A program made the position numbers and the translations under genes. The notes under the pieces are model-generated. The model was not told where the DNA came from and made no database searches. It was given only the letters and a program-made list of their open reading frames with translations. Positions 34,920 to 44,171 of a stretch of DNA of 64,000 nucleotides are shown in pieces (position 1 is the first letter of the stretch; each line of letters begins with the position of its first letter). Origin of the DNA: Membranihabitans maritimus (GTDB lineage Bacteria > Bacteroidota > Bacteroidia > Chitinophagales > Saprospiraceae). The stretch covers positions 62,001 to 126,000 of the forward strand of contig NZ_JAJSLW010000009.1 of NCBI RefSeq assembly GCF_021729145.1, in the 5' to 3' direction.

Positions 34920-36090
34920 GTTTTAAGACTCCATTATTTATAATACCATTGGAAATCATTCGCTTTGCTGAAAGTAAAGTCTTTTTGCGATAAGGGTTAT
35001 AGTCTTCATCTCCGGGATTGATACTTTCTATACGGACCTTTTCTGAGGAATGAATTATTTTGCCATCTCCTAAATGGATAGCAACGTGAGTTACACGATC
35101 GTTCTTCCCATTTTTTCCTTTTTCTCCGAAAAACAGGAAGTCTCCAGGTTGCAGGTTTTCGAGATGGTCAATGGCCACTTCTTTTCCGGAATGAACTTGC
35201 TGAGAAGCATCTCTTGGTAATAGTAAACCATGCAGATAGTAAACCATTTTAGTGAATCCACTGCAATCGACACCTTTTCCTGATGTCCCTCCCCAAAGAT
35301 ATGGTCTTCCCATAAACCGCCTGGCGGTTTTTTCGATTTTTGCCCAGTCTGGAACCGGGTTGTTGAGAATTTCGCGGACAGGGTTGGCAGAATGGGAGGG
35401 TATATAACCCTGTCTTCCGTCCGGAAACACAACCTTATAAAAGCCCGATTGTAAACCTGATTGGACAAGAATATTCCCGGCTACAATATCAGATACAACG
35501 CCACTACTGTTTTCCGGTTTTTCAATACATATACCGAAATCATCTGTAAACATCACCTTATTTTTGGTTCCATAAGTAGCCATATCTTTTTTGGATAATT
35601 CAGTTATGGCACCAGCATCTACCCATCCTAAGTATTTTTCAACCGTTTGGACATAAAGCCAGCTTCCTTCTTTTTTCCATATTGTCATAGGTTGGCCCAA
35701 TAATGCTTGCGTTACTAATTCCGCGGAATGTTTTGGCAGAGAGCGAAGGTTACAGACTGAAACGTTCACAAGAGCTTGTCCAAGCGGGGTCGAGAGAAAA
35801 AATGAATCGAGGTTGATATTAGGGTAAAAGGTTTTGAGTTCGATTACCTGTTGATAGGCTTCTTCATTGGAAGTCGAACCGATAACTCGGGTTCCATCTT
35901 TTGAAATCTCAAAATCAAATATCTGAACTCGGCGATCGGGTACGTATTCTTTTTTAAGGTTATCTAGTTTTCCTTGGACAGGAACAATACCTGTTTTTTC
36001 AGAAGGGTTGCAACTGCTCAGCAAAAATAAAAAGCAGATAAGAATTAAGGAATTAAACGAGTACAAATTTAATGGAATGGAGACGTTCAT
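34888..36090 (-). CDS. SH3 / NlpC-P60 peptidoglycan endopeptidase, lipoprotein
   Basis: 400 residues. Lipoprotein signal (LLSSC, Cys near 27). Two bacterial SH3 segments (about 120-265: VNVSVCNLRSLPKHSAELVTQALLGQP read in parts, GWVDAGAI, GYIPSHSA). C-terminal NlpC/P60 domain with GRPYLWGGTSGKGVDCSGF (Cys near 275), RVTHVAIHLGDGKIIHSS (His near 334). This architecture matches gamma-D-glutamyl-diaminopimelate endopeptidases that trim peptidoglycan peptides. Translationally linked to the downstream beta-lactamase-family gene. Confidence 0.9.
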   Translation of the reverse strand: MNVSIPLNLYSFNSLILICFLFLLSSCNPSEKTGIVPVQGKLDNLKKEYVPDRRVQIFDFEISKDGTRVIGSTSNEEAYQQVIELKTFYPNINLDSFFLSTPLGQALVNVSVCNLRSLPKHSAELVTQALLGQPMTIWKKEGSWLYVQTVEKYLGWVDAGAITELSKKDMATYGTKNKVMFTDDFGICIEKPENSSGVVSDIVAGNILVQSGLQSGFYKVVFPDGRQGYIPSHSANPVREILNNPVPDWAKIEKTARRFMGRPYLWGGTSGKGVDCSGFTKMVYYLHGLLLPRDASQQVHSGKEVAIDHLENLQPGDFLFFGEKGKNGKNDRVTHVAIHLGDGKIIHSSEKVRIESINPGDEDYNPYRKKTLLSAKRMISNGIINNGVLKLDENEMYDVF

Positions 36091-36183
36091 AGAATAATGG
36101 TTGAAATCAATGAGCTTTAAAGGTAAAGTATAAATAATAAATTTAAGAGATTACCCCAAAACAAATAAAAGATCTTTCTCCAA

Positions 36184-37197
36184 TTATTGGACAATAGTCA
36201 CCTCAGGAACCAATTCAATACCGAATTTATCAAGTACTTGATTTTGGATATGGTTTTTTAAATCAATGATTTCAGCAGGTAAAGCATTACCATAATTCAC
36301 AATGACAAGGGGTTGATTTAAATAACAACCTACATTGCCGTATTGTACCCCTTTAAATCCACAGGTTTCAATTAGCCAAGCTGCTGGTATCTTAATGGTT
36401 TTAGAGTCAATTGGATAGGAGGGAGCTTCCGGATATGATTGTTTTATTTTTTTGAATAAATCAATATTAATTTCTGGATTTTTGAAAAATGATCCTGCAT
36501 TTCCCAATTCCTTCCAATCCGGGAGCTTTGATTGGCGGATGCTTATAACGGCGTTACTGACCTCAGTAATAGTAGGAGATTTTATATTCAAATTATTCAG
36601 ATAATCCGTAAGTCCTTTATACGAAAGGTTTACTTCGTAATAAGAAGACTTAGTAAGGTTGAAAAAGACTTGAGAAATAAACCCTTTATTTTTGAGATGA
36701 TTTTTAAATACACTATCCCTATAACCGAAATGACATTGTTCTGGCAATAAGGACCGAAATTTTCTCTTTTCAAAATCATAGAATTCAACCTTTTCCAGGA
36801 CATCTTTAATTTCTGTACCATATGCTCCTATATTCTGTATAGGGCCTGCGCCGACGGTCCCGGGTATTAATGACAGGTTTTCTATTCCTCCTAGATTTTG
36901 GCTTACCGCCCAACGAACGAATTCATGCCAATTATGACCGGAGCCAACGGATACTTGTACTCCTTTATCATTTTCAGATATTATTTTTATTCCGGTAATA
37001 CGATTTAAAATGACGGAATGAATGGGATTTTTAGCAAGTAAAATATTACTACCTCCACCAATGATAATTGATTGTGGGAATAGGTCAAATGCTTTTTCAA
37101 TATCTGCTTTACTTTCCAGAATCACTAATTCTCCACAGGCTGTTTTAATGCCAAAGGTGTTGTAAGCCTGTAGTGATACGTTTTTATTGACCTGCAT
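36184..37197 (-). CDS. murB: UDP-N-acetylenolpyruvoylglucosamine reductase
   Basis: 337 residues. Makes UDP-MurNAc with NADPH and FAD. N-terminal NTFGIKTACGELV, FAD loop IIGGGSNILLAKN (about 45-57), GTVGAGPIQNIGAYG, catalytic Ser in GNAGSFFKNP (about 231) and Glu near the end (LVPEVTIV). Type I MurB, long form as in E. coli. Next to other cell-wall genes on the same strand. Confidence 0.96.
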   Translation of the reverse strand: MQVNKNVSLQAYNTFGIKTACGELVILESKADIEKAFDLFPQSIIIGGGSNILLAKNPIHSVILNRITGIKIISENDKGVQVSVGSGHNWHEFVRWAVSQNLGGIENLSLIPGTVGAGPIQNIGAYGTEIKDVLEKVEFYDFEKRKFRSLLPEQCHFGYRDSVFKNHLKNKGFISQVFFNLTKSSYYEVNLSYKGLTDYLNNLNIKSPTITEVSNAVISIRQSKLPDWKELGNAGSFFKNPEINIDLFKKIKQSYPEAPSYPIDSKTIKIPAAWLIETCGFKGVQYGNVGCYLNQPLVIVNYGNALPAEIIDLKNHIQNQVLDKFGIELVPEVTIVQ

Positions 37198-37199
37198 TA

Positions 37200-38987
37200 T
37201 TAATTTTCTGTTTCTAATTGCAGCCGAGCCAGGTGATTATATGAGCCATCCGGGTTTTCCATAAGCTCTTCATGGGTGCCAGATTCTTTTATCTTTCCTT
37301 TTTCCAGGACGTAAATTTTATCGGCATTCCTAATAGTAGATAGACGATGGGCAATAACTATAGCAGTCCGCCCTTTCATCAATGTGTTCAATGCATTTTG
37401 TACGAGTTTTTCCGATTCCGCATCCAAACTTGAGGTAGCTTCATCAAGGATAAGGATAGAAGGGTCTCTCAGTATAGCTCGTGCGATAGCTAGGCGTTGC
37501 CGTTGACCGCCTGAAACTTTTACTCCTCTTTCACCAACAATGGTATCAAGTCCATCCGGAAAGGAATTGATGAATTCCAACGCGTTGGCTTTTTCGGCGG
37601 CATTTATTATATCTTCTTCTGATGCTGATGCTCTTCCATAAAGGATATTTTCTCGTATTGTCCCTGCAAATAGACTTATGTCTTGTGGTACAATGGCTAT
37701 ATTTTTTCGCAAATCGTTTAATGGAATATTGTTCAGGTCTATATTATCGACTTTTATATTCCCGGAATCATATTTATAAAAATTCAGAAGGAGAGATGTA
37801 ATGGTACTTTTTCCCGCTCCTGAAGGTCCTACGAGGGCTATTGTTTGACCGGGTTTGATATCTAAGTCAATTGATTCCAAAACCTTGACATCTGGCCTGG
37901 AGGGATAGCTGAATGATACATGTTGGAAGACTACATGTCCTTCAAACCTGGTATTGGTATGGTTGCTTGCGTCAATTTGCACTTCGGATTCCTGGTCCAT
38001 TAATTCAAAGACACGATCAGTGGCTCCTACTGCACTTATCAGTTCTGTGGTCAGACTTCCCAAACCCGCAATTGCACCTCCAATCATTCCTGTATACATG
38101 ATAAAAGAAAATAAGTCCCCTAATTTCATTTCTCCGGTTTCTACCATCATTGCCCCTTGCCATAGGACAAAGAAGATGCCACCGAATAAAAGGGTGATAA
38201 TAAACATGAAGAATAATCCCCGCCATTTGGCAAATCGGATAGAAATAGTGACCACTTCACTTATTGATTTTCCATATCTGAGGGATTCGAAATATTCATT
38301 GGTGAATGATTTTACGATTTGGAAGTTCTGTAATACTTCTTCAGCGATAGTGTTTGCTCCGGCAATTTTTTCTTGTCTTTCTTTGGAAAGTTTGCGGATA
38401 TAACGGCCGAAGAAAAGAGCAATCAACACTATGACAGGTACGCTGATCAACATAATCAAAGACAATTGAGGTGCTAGCCAGGCCAGGACCCCAATACCTA
38501 TTATTAGTGTAATTATTTGTCGAAAAAATTCTGCTATGGTAACAGAAAATACAGATTGTAATTTTTCGATGTCATTGGTCATTCTCGATGTAAGTTCACC
38601 AATCCGGACACTTTCAAAGTAAGGGATTCCCAATGTGGCTATTTTATTAAAAAGAGCTTTCCGTAAATCGGCCATTCCATTTTCACTAACTACAGCCATA
38701 GACACTACTCGCAGGTACGAAAATAATCCCTGAGCAACAAGTAAAACTAGAAAAACCCAACCAAACTGGGATACTGATAAATCGAAACGGGACTCTCCGT
38801 TCGCTGCATTAGCCATTTCTCCTGCAACAAACAAAAATACCATCATCATAATGCTTGATAGTGCAAGCATTGTCATCCCGAAGATAAAATATCCCAGGTA
38901 GGATTTCATGTATTTGAAAACTCTAAAAAAGGTTCTGAGTTTGTCCCTTTTTAGCATTTCCCTTTCTATTTTTAATCGACCCGCCAT
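37200..38987 (-). CDS. ABC exporter, fused permease and ATPase (MsbA-like)
   Basis: 595 residues from ATG 38987. Six membrane helices (about 35-320) then the nucleotide-binding domain: Walker A GPSGAGKST, Q-loop IVPQDISLFAG, signature VSGGQRQRLAIARA, Walker B ILILDEATSSLD and H-loop IVIAHRLSTIRNAD. A half-transporter working as a homodimer. MsbA-type lipid flippases are the nearest in architecture, but drug or peptide exporters look the same. Ends two bases before murB. Confidence 0.9.
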   Translation of the reverse strand: MAGRLKIEREMLKRDKLRTFFRVFKYMKSYLGYFIFGMTMLALSSIMMMVFLFVAGEMANAANGESRFDLSVSQFGWVFLVLLVAQGLFSYLRVVSMAVVSENGMADLRKALFNKIATLGIPYFESVRIGELTSRMTNDIEKLQSVFSVTIAEFFRQIITLIIGIGVLAWLAPQLSLIMLISVPVIVLIALFFGRYIRKLSKERQEKIAGANTIAEEVLQNFQIVKSFTNEYFESLRYGKSISEVVTISIRFAKWRGLFFMFIITLLFGGIFFVLWQGAMMVETGEMKLGDLFSFIMYTGMIGGAIAGLGSLTTELISAVGATDRVFELMDQESEVQIDASNHTNTRFEGHVVFQHVSFSYPSRPDVKVLESIDLDIKPGQTIALVGPSGAGKSTITSLLLNFYKYDSGNIKVDNIDLNNIPLNDLRKNIAIVPQDISLFAGTIRENILYGRASASEEDIINAAEKANALEFINSFPDGLDTIVGERGVKVSGGQRQRLAIARAILRDPSILILDEATSSLDAESEKLVQNALNTLMKGRTAIVIAHRLSTIRNADKIYVLEKGKIKESGTHEELMENPDGSYNHLARLQLETEN

Positions 38988-39038
38988 AATCAATCATTCA
39001 AAAAACCTGCAATGTAAAAATAGATAGGGTAAATTCCA

Positions 39039-39554
39039 TTAAATCTCCTCTGAATTTTCTACAGCATTGTTAATTGCTTCCAATTCTTTATCAATAAAAT
39101 ACAGTTTTTGAGGTGCATCTCCGATCAGGGAAATACGATCAAGTATACTTCTCATTAAATTTTCCTCTTCGCGTTGTTCCTCTACATACCACTGGAGAAA
39201 ATTGTAAGTACTGTGGTCTTTTTCCACCATTGAGTATTCTACCAGTTCGTTGATGGATTGGGTAACTCTTTTTTCGTGTTCCAGAACTTCTTCGAATAAA
39301 GATTTTGGATCGTCAAATTCTGATGGTGGTTGATCAATGGATGATATTATGGCCCTGGCATCCATTTCAAACATATAATCAATGAGTTTCATCATGTGCA
39401 TATGCTCTTCATCCGATTGTCTTCGCATAAATTTGGCACACCCGTTTAATCCCTGGTCTTCACACCAGGCAGACATGGATAAGTATAGGAAACTTGCATT
39501 TCCTTCTTTTTGTATTTGATCATTTAATCTCGATTGCATTTCTTTGCTTATCAT
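39039..39554 (-). CDS. ftnA: Bacterial non-heme ferritin
   Basis: 171 residues, a four-helix bundle iron-storage protein. The ferroxidase ligands are visible: QIQKEGNASFLYLSMSAWC (Glu, Tyr), SDEEHMHMM (Glu, His), and VEEQREEENLMRS (Glu, Gln) in helix order. No heme-binding Met of bacterioferritin was seen. Standalone minus-strand gene. Confidence 0.94.
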   Translation of the reverse strand: MISKEMQSRLNDQIQKEGNASFLYLSMSAWCEDQGLNGCAKFMRRQSDEEHMHMMKLIDYMFEMDARAIISSIDQPPSEFDDPKSLFEEVLEHEKRVTQSINELVEYSMVEKDHSTYNFLQWYVEEQREEENLMRSILDRISLIGDAPQKLYFIDKELEAINNAVENSEEI

Positions 39555-39835
39555 ATTTTATCTTTTGATTAACTGTAAATATAATGACGAAACACCGTCA
39601 CTTGTTTTAATAAAATTAATAAATATAAGAATCTGTTTTAAGACTTATTTTAGATAATACATTTAGAATATGGTTGCATTCGCTTTCCCCAAGAACCTGT
39701 CTTATTAGGTTTTTAACTGATATTAGATTTTACTGCTCTTACGGCTTCGTTATTATATAATCCAATCTCATGTGCCAATGCACCAGGCCTATCACGATAG
39801 TAATTCCTTCTTTTAATATCCCGGTTATTACCTGT

Positions 39836-40282
39836 TTACATATAATTTTTAATAATATATTCACAAGCTTCGTCAAGCATATTGAAGACGTTTTCAAATC
39901 CAAATTCACCGAAATAGGGGTCTGGTACATCAGATTGTTGCCCAGTAAAACTCATGATTTTTATAACTTTTTTCCTTTCGATTTCATTTTGGCAATACTT
40001 TAGGACGTCTTGTTTGTTTTTTTCATCCATCACCAGGAGTAAATCAAAATTATCAATGTCAATGGATCGGATTTTTCGAGATCTTTGGCCTGTGATATCT
40101 ATTCCATTTTCCAGAGCCACATTTATGGATCGGGAGTCCGGAAGTTCTCCGTTATGCCAGCCACTGGTTCCTGCGCTATCTACCTCCCATTCCAAATTAT
40201 TTCTATTTATTTTATCCCGGAGTATTCCTTCAGCGAGCGGTGATCTGCATATATTGCCAAGACATATCATTAAAATCTTCAT
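39836..40282 (-). CDS. Low-molecular-weight protein-tyrosine phosphatase
   Basis: 148 residues. The CX5R loop is at residues 7-13 in ICLGNICRSP, and the general-acid Asp is in VPDPYFGEFGF near 119-121. Small cytoplasmic phosphatase; in some bacteria it pairs with a tyrosine kinase of polysaccharide export, but none is nearby. Its start codon overlaps the -33 box of the opposing trkA promoter. Confidence 0.92.
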   Translation of the reverse strand: MKILMICLGNICRSPLAEGILRDKINRNNLEWEVDSAGTSGWHNGELPDSRSINVALENGIDITGQRSRKIRSIDIDNFDLLLVMDEKNKQDVLKYCQNEIERKKVIKIMSFTGQQSDVPDPYFGEFGFENVFNMLDEACEYIIKNYM

Positions 40283-40310
40283 TGTTCAAATAAAATTTAA
40301 TATAAATTTG
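40281..40310 (+). promoter_or_regulatory. Promoter of trkA-trkH
   Basis: -33 box ATTG (40281-40284), 18-base spacer, -7 box TAAATTTG (40303-40310, fits TAnnTTTG). It predicts a leader of about 105 bases before trkA (40422). Same architecture as the his promoter. Confidence 0.7.
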
Positions 40311-40421
40311 CATAATTTATTGCAATATTAAAATTAGCAATGTATTCATTTTTCAGGGACAAAGATAAATATGATAATGGATACTAACTTGAACTGATCA
40401 AATGGATAAAATTAATAAAAT

Positions 40422-41765
40422 ATGAAGATTGTAATTGCTGGTGCCGGAGAGGTCGGGTATCACCTGGCGAAATTATTATCTTATGAATATCACGAAACAA
40501 TCCTAATAGATACCAATCAAGAAGCTTTGGACTCCGCATTTAATAAATTGGACATACTCCCGATCAAAGGAGATGCTTCTTCTAGGTCTGTTCTTGCCAA
40601 TTCCGAAGTTCATAAAGCGAGTTTATTTATGGCTGTGACAACTTCGGAACATACCAATCTTGTCTCTGCAATACTTGCTAAAAAGATGGGGGCAAAAAAG
40701 ACTATTGCACGTGTTGAGAACCCCGAGTTTTTAGATGAAAACCAGCGTAATATCTTCAACGAATTGGGGATTGACACTATGATATCCCCAAATTATCTTT
40801 TGGCAAAAGAAATAAGTAGGTTGTTGGAGCAGACAGCATTAACCGATATTTTCGAATTTGAAGAAGGAAAATTATCTGTTATTGGATTGACAGTAAGTGA
40901 GCATTCTTTTATGGCGAAAAAGAATATACTTGAAATTGATAAGCTTATTCCGGATATTCCATTCCGTCCTATAGCGATTTTACGTGGTAATAATACCATT
41001 CGGCCAAGAGGTTCGACAATAGTACGTCCTAAAGACCACATATATTTAATGGCTAAAAAAGAAGAGATTGATAAAGTTTCAGCTTTTGCGGGTCAAATGA
41101 AAAAAAAGGTAAAGAATGTAATGATCTTGGGAGGTGAAGAGGTCACCCGATTGACGGCCAGTATGTTGGAAAAAGATTATAATGTGACGATTGTGGAATC
41201 GGATAAGAATAATTGTAAGATGCTTTTAGAAAATCTCGACCACTCACTGGTGATTAAAGGAGATCCTACTAACCTGGAAATTCTTAAAGAAGAAGGTCTG
41301 AAAGAAATGGATGCCCTAATAAGTTTATTACCTAATTCCGAGTCCAATATAATTGCTTCATTGATGGCTGAAGATTGTGATAGTTCGATTAAATCAATAG
41401 CATTGGTTGACAACGCTGACTATATAAGGCTTTCACAGAATATGGGAGTTGATACTCTGATCAATACTAAACTGGTCGCTGCAAATAACATATTTCGATT
41501 TGTAAGGAAAGGGGAGATTGAAGCGATTGCGAGCCTTCACGGTGTAGATGCTGAGATTATTGAATTTAATGTAAGTAGAGAGAATAAACTTACCAGAAAA
41601 CCATTAAGTAAATTAAATTTTCCGGAGAAAGCTCTTATTGCCGGTGTGATCAGAAATGAAGAAGGCTATATCCCTAAAGGTGATTTCCAGTTGAAATTGG
41701 GAGATAAAGTTATTGTATTTTCAGAGCCGGAATCCATTGGGAAGGTCGAAAAGATGTTTAGATAA
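40422..41765 (+). CDS. trkA: Trk potassium uptake regulatory subunit
   Basis: 447 residues with two RCK units: Rossmann folds IAGAGEVGYHLAKLL (residues 4-18) and MILGGEEVTRLTASML (near 231), each followed by a TrkA-C domain (about 150-225 and 370-447). It binds nucleotide and gates the TrkH channel. The stop overlaps the trkH ATG by one base (ATAATGAG), so the two are translated together. Confidence 0.95.
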   Translation: MKIVIAGAGEVGYHLAKLLSYEYHETILIDTNQEALDSAFNKLDILPIKGDASSRSVLANSEVHKASLFMAVTTSEHTNLVSAILAKKMGAKKTIARVENPEFLDENQRNIFNELGIDTMISPNYLLAKEISRLLEQTALTDIFEFEEGKLSVIGLTVSEHSFMAKKNILEIDKLIPDIPFRPIAILRGNNTIRPRGSTIVRPKDHIYLMAKKEEIDKVSAFAGQMKKKVKNVMILGGEEVTRLTASMLEKDYNVTIVESDKNNCKMLLENLDHSLVIKGDPTNLEILKEEGLKEMDALISLLPNSESNIIASLMAEDCDSSIKSIALVDNADYIRLSQNMGVDTLINTKLVAANNIFRFVRKGEIEAIASLHGVDAEIIEFNVSRENKLTRKPLSKLNFPEKALIAGVIRNEEGYIPKGDFQLKLGDKVIVFSEPESIGKVEKMFR

Positions 41766-43219
41766 TGAGTAGAATTCGTTTTGGAGCAATCTTGCGAGTC
41801 CTTAGTGCATTGCTGTTTATAATCGGCATTTCAATTTCATTTTGTATACCCATTTCAATTTACTACAAAACCACTCATCTTGATACATTTGTCAGTAGCT
41901 CCTTAATATGTATTATTCTCGGTGTCATTTTGAAACTCAGTTCAAAAAATAAAGATAAAAATGTAAATAAAAGGGAGGGGTATCTCATCGTGGCACTGGC
42001 ATGGATTACCCTTTGGATTGCGTGCTCAATACCCTATTTGTTGTCAGGTGTTTTTGATTCGGCAACAGATCTTTTTTTTGAGACGATGTCCGGATTAACC
42101 ACAACGGGAGCTACCGTTCTCAACGATATTGAGAGTATGTCGGAGGATATATTATTCTGGCGAAGTTTTACCCAATGGATAGGAGGAATGGGGATCATTG
42201 TATTGACTGTAGCACTGTTACCACTATTGGGGATTGGTGGCATTGAATTATTCGTTGCTGAAGCACCGGGTCCAACTTCAGAAAAGTTGCATCCCAGAAT
42301 TAAGGATACCGCAAAGTCGTTGTGGTTTATTTATTTGGGATTAACGGTTATACTTTCCGTTTTACTGAGAATTTTTGGTATGAATTGGTTTGACAGTATT
42401 AACCACGCCCTTACTACCATGGCTACAGGAGGTTTTAGTACCAAAAATTCGAGCGTGGCACATTATGGTACCGGAATTCAGTATGTTATAATTGTTTTTA
42501 TGTTTTTAGCGGGTGTTAACTATTCCCTTCACTACCTGGCATTACGGGGAAAATTGAAACAAGTATTTCAAAGCGATGAATTAAAAGGATATTGTATCAT
42601 TGTTTTTTCCCTGATCTTAGTAGTTACTATTCAGGTTTACAGAGTAACCGATATACCATTGGAACAATCTTTTAGAGAAGCTTCTTTCCAGATTATTTCT
42701 ATAGTTACGACCACTGGATTTGTCACTGCTGATTATACATCCTGGACAGAAGGGCTGACCTTATTGTTTTTTGTCATGCTGTTTTTAGGCGCATGTGCAG
42801 GATCAACTGCGGGTGGGATCAAATTGATCCGCCATATCGTGTTTTTTAAAAATTCAATATTGGAATTCAAAAGGCTATTACATCCAAGGGCTATGATCCG
42901 ATTGAAAATTAATAAGAAAATTGTTCCGCCCCGTGTGCTGACTCACATTCTAGTGTTTTTATTATTATATATCGGTACATTTGTTATCGGTACTCTTATT
43001 GTGGTATCTGCAGATGTTGATTTGATTACGGCCTCAGGTGCGGTAGCCACCAGTTTGAGTAATGTTGGACCGGGTATTGGAGAAGTGGGGCCTGTGGATA
43101 ATTTTGATGGATTTAATGATTTTATAAAATGGTTTTTGTCGTTTCTTATGTTGCTGGGGCGGTTGGAACTTTTTACCATATATGTGATTCTTACGCCTTT
43201 TTTCTGGCGAAGTCATTAA
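41765..43219 (+). CDS. trkH: Trk potassium channel subunit
   Basis: 484 residues, integral membrane protein with four pore-loop repeats: ETMSGLTTTGATVL, ALTTMATGGFSTKN, SIVTTTGFVTADY and AVATSLSNVGPGIG, each with the filter glycine. Forms a potassium uptake channel with TrkA. Ends seven bases before the terminator hairpin. Confidence 0.96.
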   Translation: MSRIRFGAILRVLSALLFIIGISISFCIPISIYYKTTHLDTFVSSSLICIILGVILKLSSKNKDKNVNKREGYLIVALAWITLWIACSIPYLLSGVFDSATDLFFETMSGLTTTGATVLNDIESMSEDILFWRSFTQWIGGMGIIVLTVALLPLLGIGGIELFVAEAPGPTSEKLHPRIKDTAKSLWFIYLGLTVILSVLLRIFGMNWFDSINHALTTMATGGFSTKNSSVAHYGTGIQYVIIVFMFLAGVNYSLHYLALRGKLKQVFQSDELKGYCIIVFSLILVVTIQVYRVTDIPLEQSFREASFQIISIVTTTGFVTADYTSWTEGLTLLFFVMLFLGACAGSTAGGIKLIRHIVFFKNSILEFKRLLHPRAMIRLKINKKIVPPRVLTHILVFLLLYIGTFVIGTLIVVSADVDLITASGAVATSLSNVGPGIGEVGPVDNFDGFNDFIKWFLSFLMLLGRLELFTIYVILTPFFWRSH

Positions 43220-43247
43220 AAAAAGCTGTTCGAAATAATCGAACAGC
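43218..43247 (-). terminator. Terminator between trkH and the LysM gene
   Basis: GCTGTTCGA (43225-43233) pairs with TCGAACAGC (43239-43247), loop AATAA. Seven As precede it (43218-43224), which give the T-run on the minus strand, so it mainly ends the LysM gene transcript; on the plus side it lacks a T-run. Confidence 0.75.
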
Positions 43248-43399
43248 CCGTTTGAAATATTGAGTTTGTTGACATTTTGATGATGGCAGGAACAACAGAA
43301 AATTAAGGTGAGGCGAAAGGTAGTAATCAAATTTTGTTATGCAATCTGCTCATCCATCCTTCTCGTCAAATCAAGCTCTTATTTTCTTATTGAAAGTTG

Positions 43400-43861
43400 T
43401 TATTCATTTAAAGGCGGAATTCTGAGAACTTGTCCGGGATAAATTTTATCCGGGTCACTTAACAAAGGTTTATTTGCTTCAAATATCAATGGGTACTTCA
43501 TTGGATCGCCATAGTGCAATTTAGCTATTTTTGAAAGAGAGTCACCACTAACGACTTCATAAAAGGTTGATTCCGGTTTTGGCGTCACTACATTAATTCT
43601 GTCGTCTACTGAGGCTATGCCCTCTACATTACCCAGTGCAAGAATTATTTTTTCCTTCTCTTCCTGTGAATCAATTTTTCCATATACCGTAACTGTATCA
43701 CCGGTTACATCAAGCGAAAAATTGTCAATTTCATACCCCAGATCATTAACCGTTTTTTCAAGGATTTGCTTTTTTTGTTCAGCTAATTCTTTTTCTGATT
43801 TAGTATCATCTTTTTTGAAAAGGCTTGACCCAGCTTTTTTTAGAAATGAAAATATTCCCAT
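43400..43861 (-). CDS. BON and LysM domain protein, Kbp (YgaU)-like
   Basis: 153 residues, no signal peptide. Residues about 35-90 are a BON domain (DNFSLDVTGDTVTVYG, GNVEGIASVDDRI); residues about 100-150 are a LysM domain (YEVVSGDSLSKIAKLHYGD, IYPGQVLRIP). This is the layout of E. coli Kbp, a cytoplasmic potassium-binding sensor protein. The neighbouring convergent trkA-trkH potassium system supports the same role here. It could instead be a generic LysM protein. Confidence 0.85.
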   Translation of the reverse strand: MGIFSFLKKAGSSLFKKDDTKSEKELAEQKKQILEKTVNDLGYEIDNFSLDVTGDTVTVYGKIDSQEEKEKIILALGNVEGIASVDDRINVVTPKPESTFYEVVSGDSLSKIAKLHYGDPMKYPLIFEANKPLLSDPDKIYPGQVLRIPPLNE

Positions 43862-44171
43862 TTTAATTAAATGTTTAAATGATTAAATAATTGATGTATT
43901 GAGGATTAATCTGATTGGTTGAATATAAGAAAACTTTTTATTTAATTTTCAATAACCAGATTATTCATAAAGATTTATTAACACCTTTACTTGCGGACAT
44001 TCACAGCCAATAAGATTGTTTTTACATTCAAAATATTGGTATATTTTATTGAAAATCAATAATTTTGTCAAAGAGGGGGGCATTAATCACATAATTCGTA
44101 TGAATAATTCGTGCTAAACCTTATATTTGCGCAGTTTTTATGCGTTATTAGAATAAAAGTTAATATATAAC
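43862..44171. other. Divergent intergenic region before secDF
   Basis: 310 bases between the LysM gene and secDF. It holds the secDF -7 box at 44122; otherwise AT-rich with no gene. Confidence 0.5.
44122..44129 (+). promoter_or_regulatory. -7 promoter box of secDF
   Basis: TATATTTG, a perfect Bacteroidota -7 box, 42 bases before the secDF ATG. A TATG 19 bases further upstream (44099-44102) is a poor -33 partner. Confidence 0.5.
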
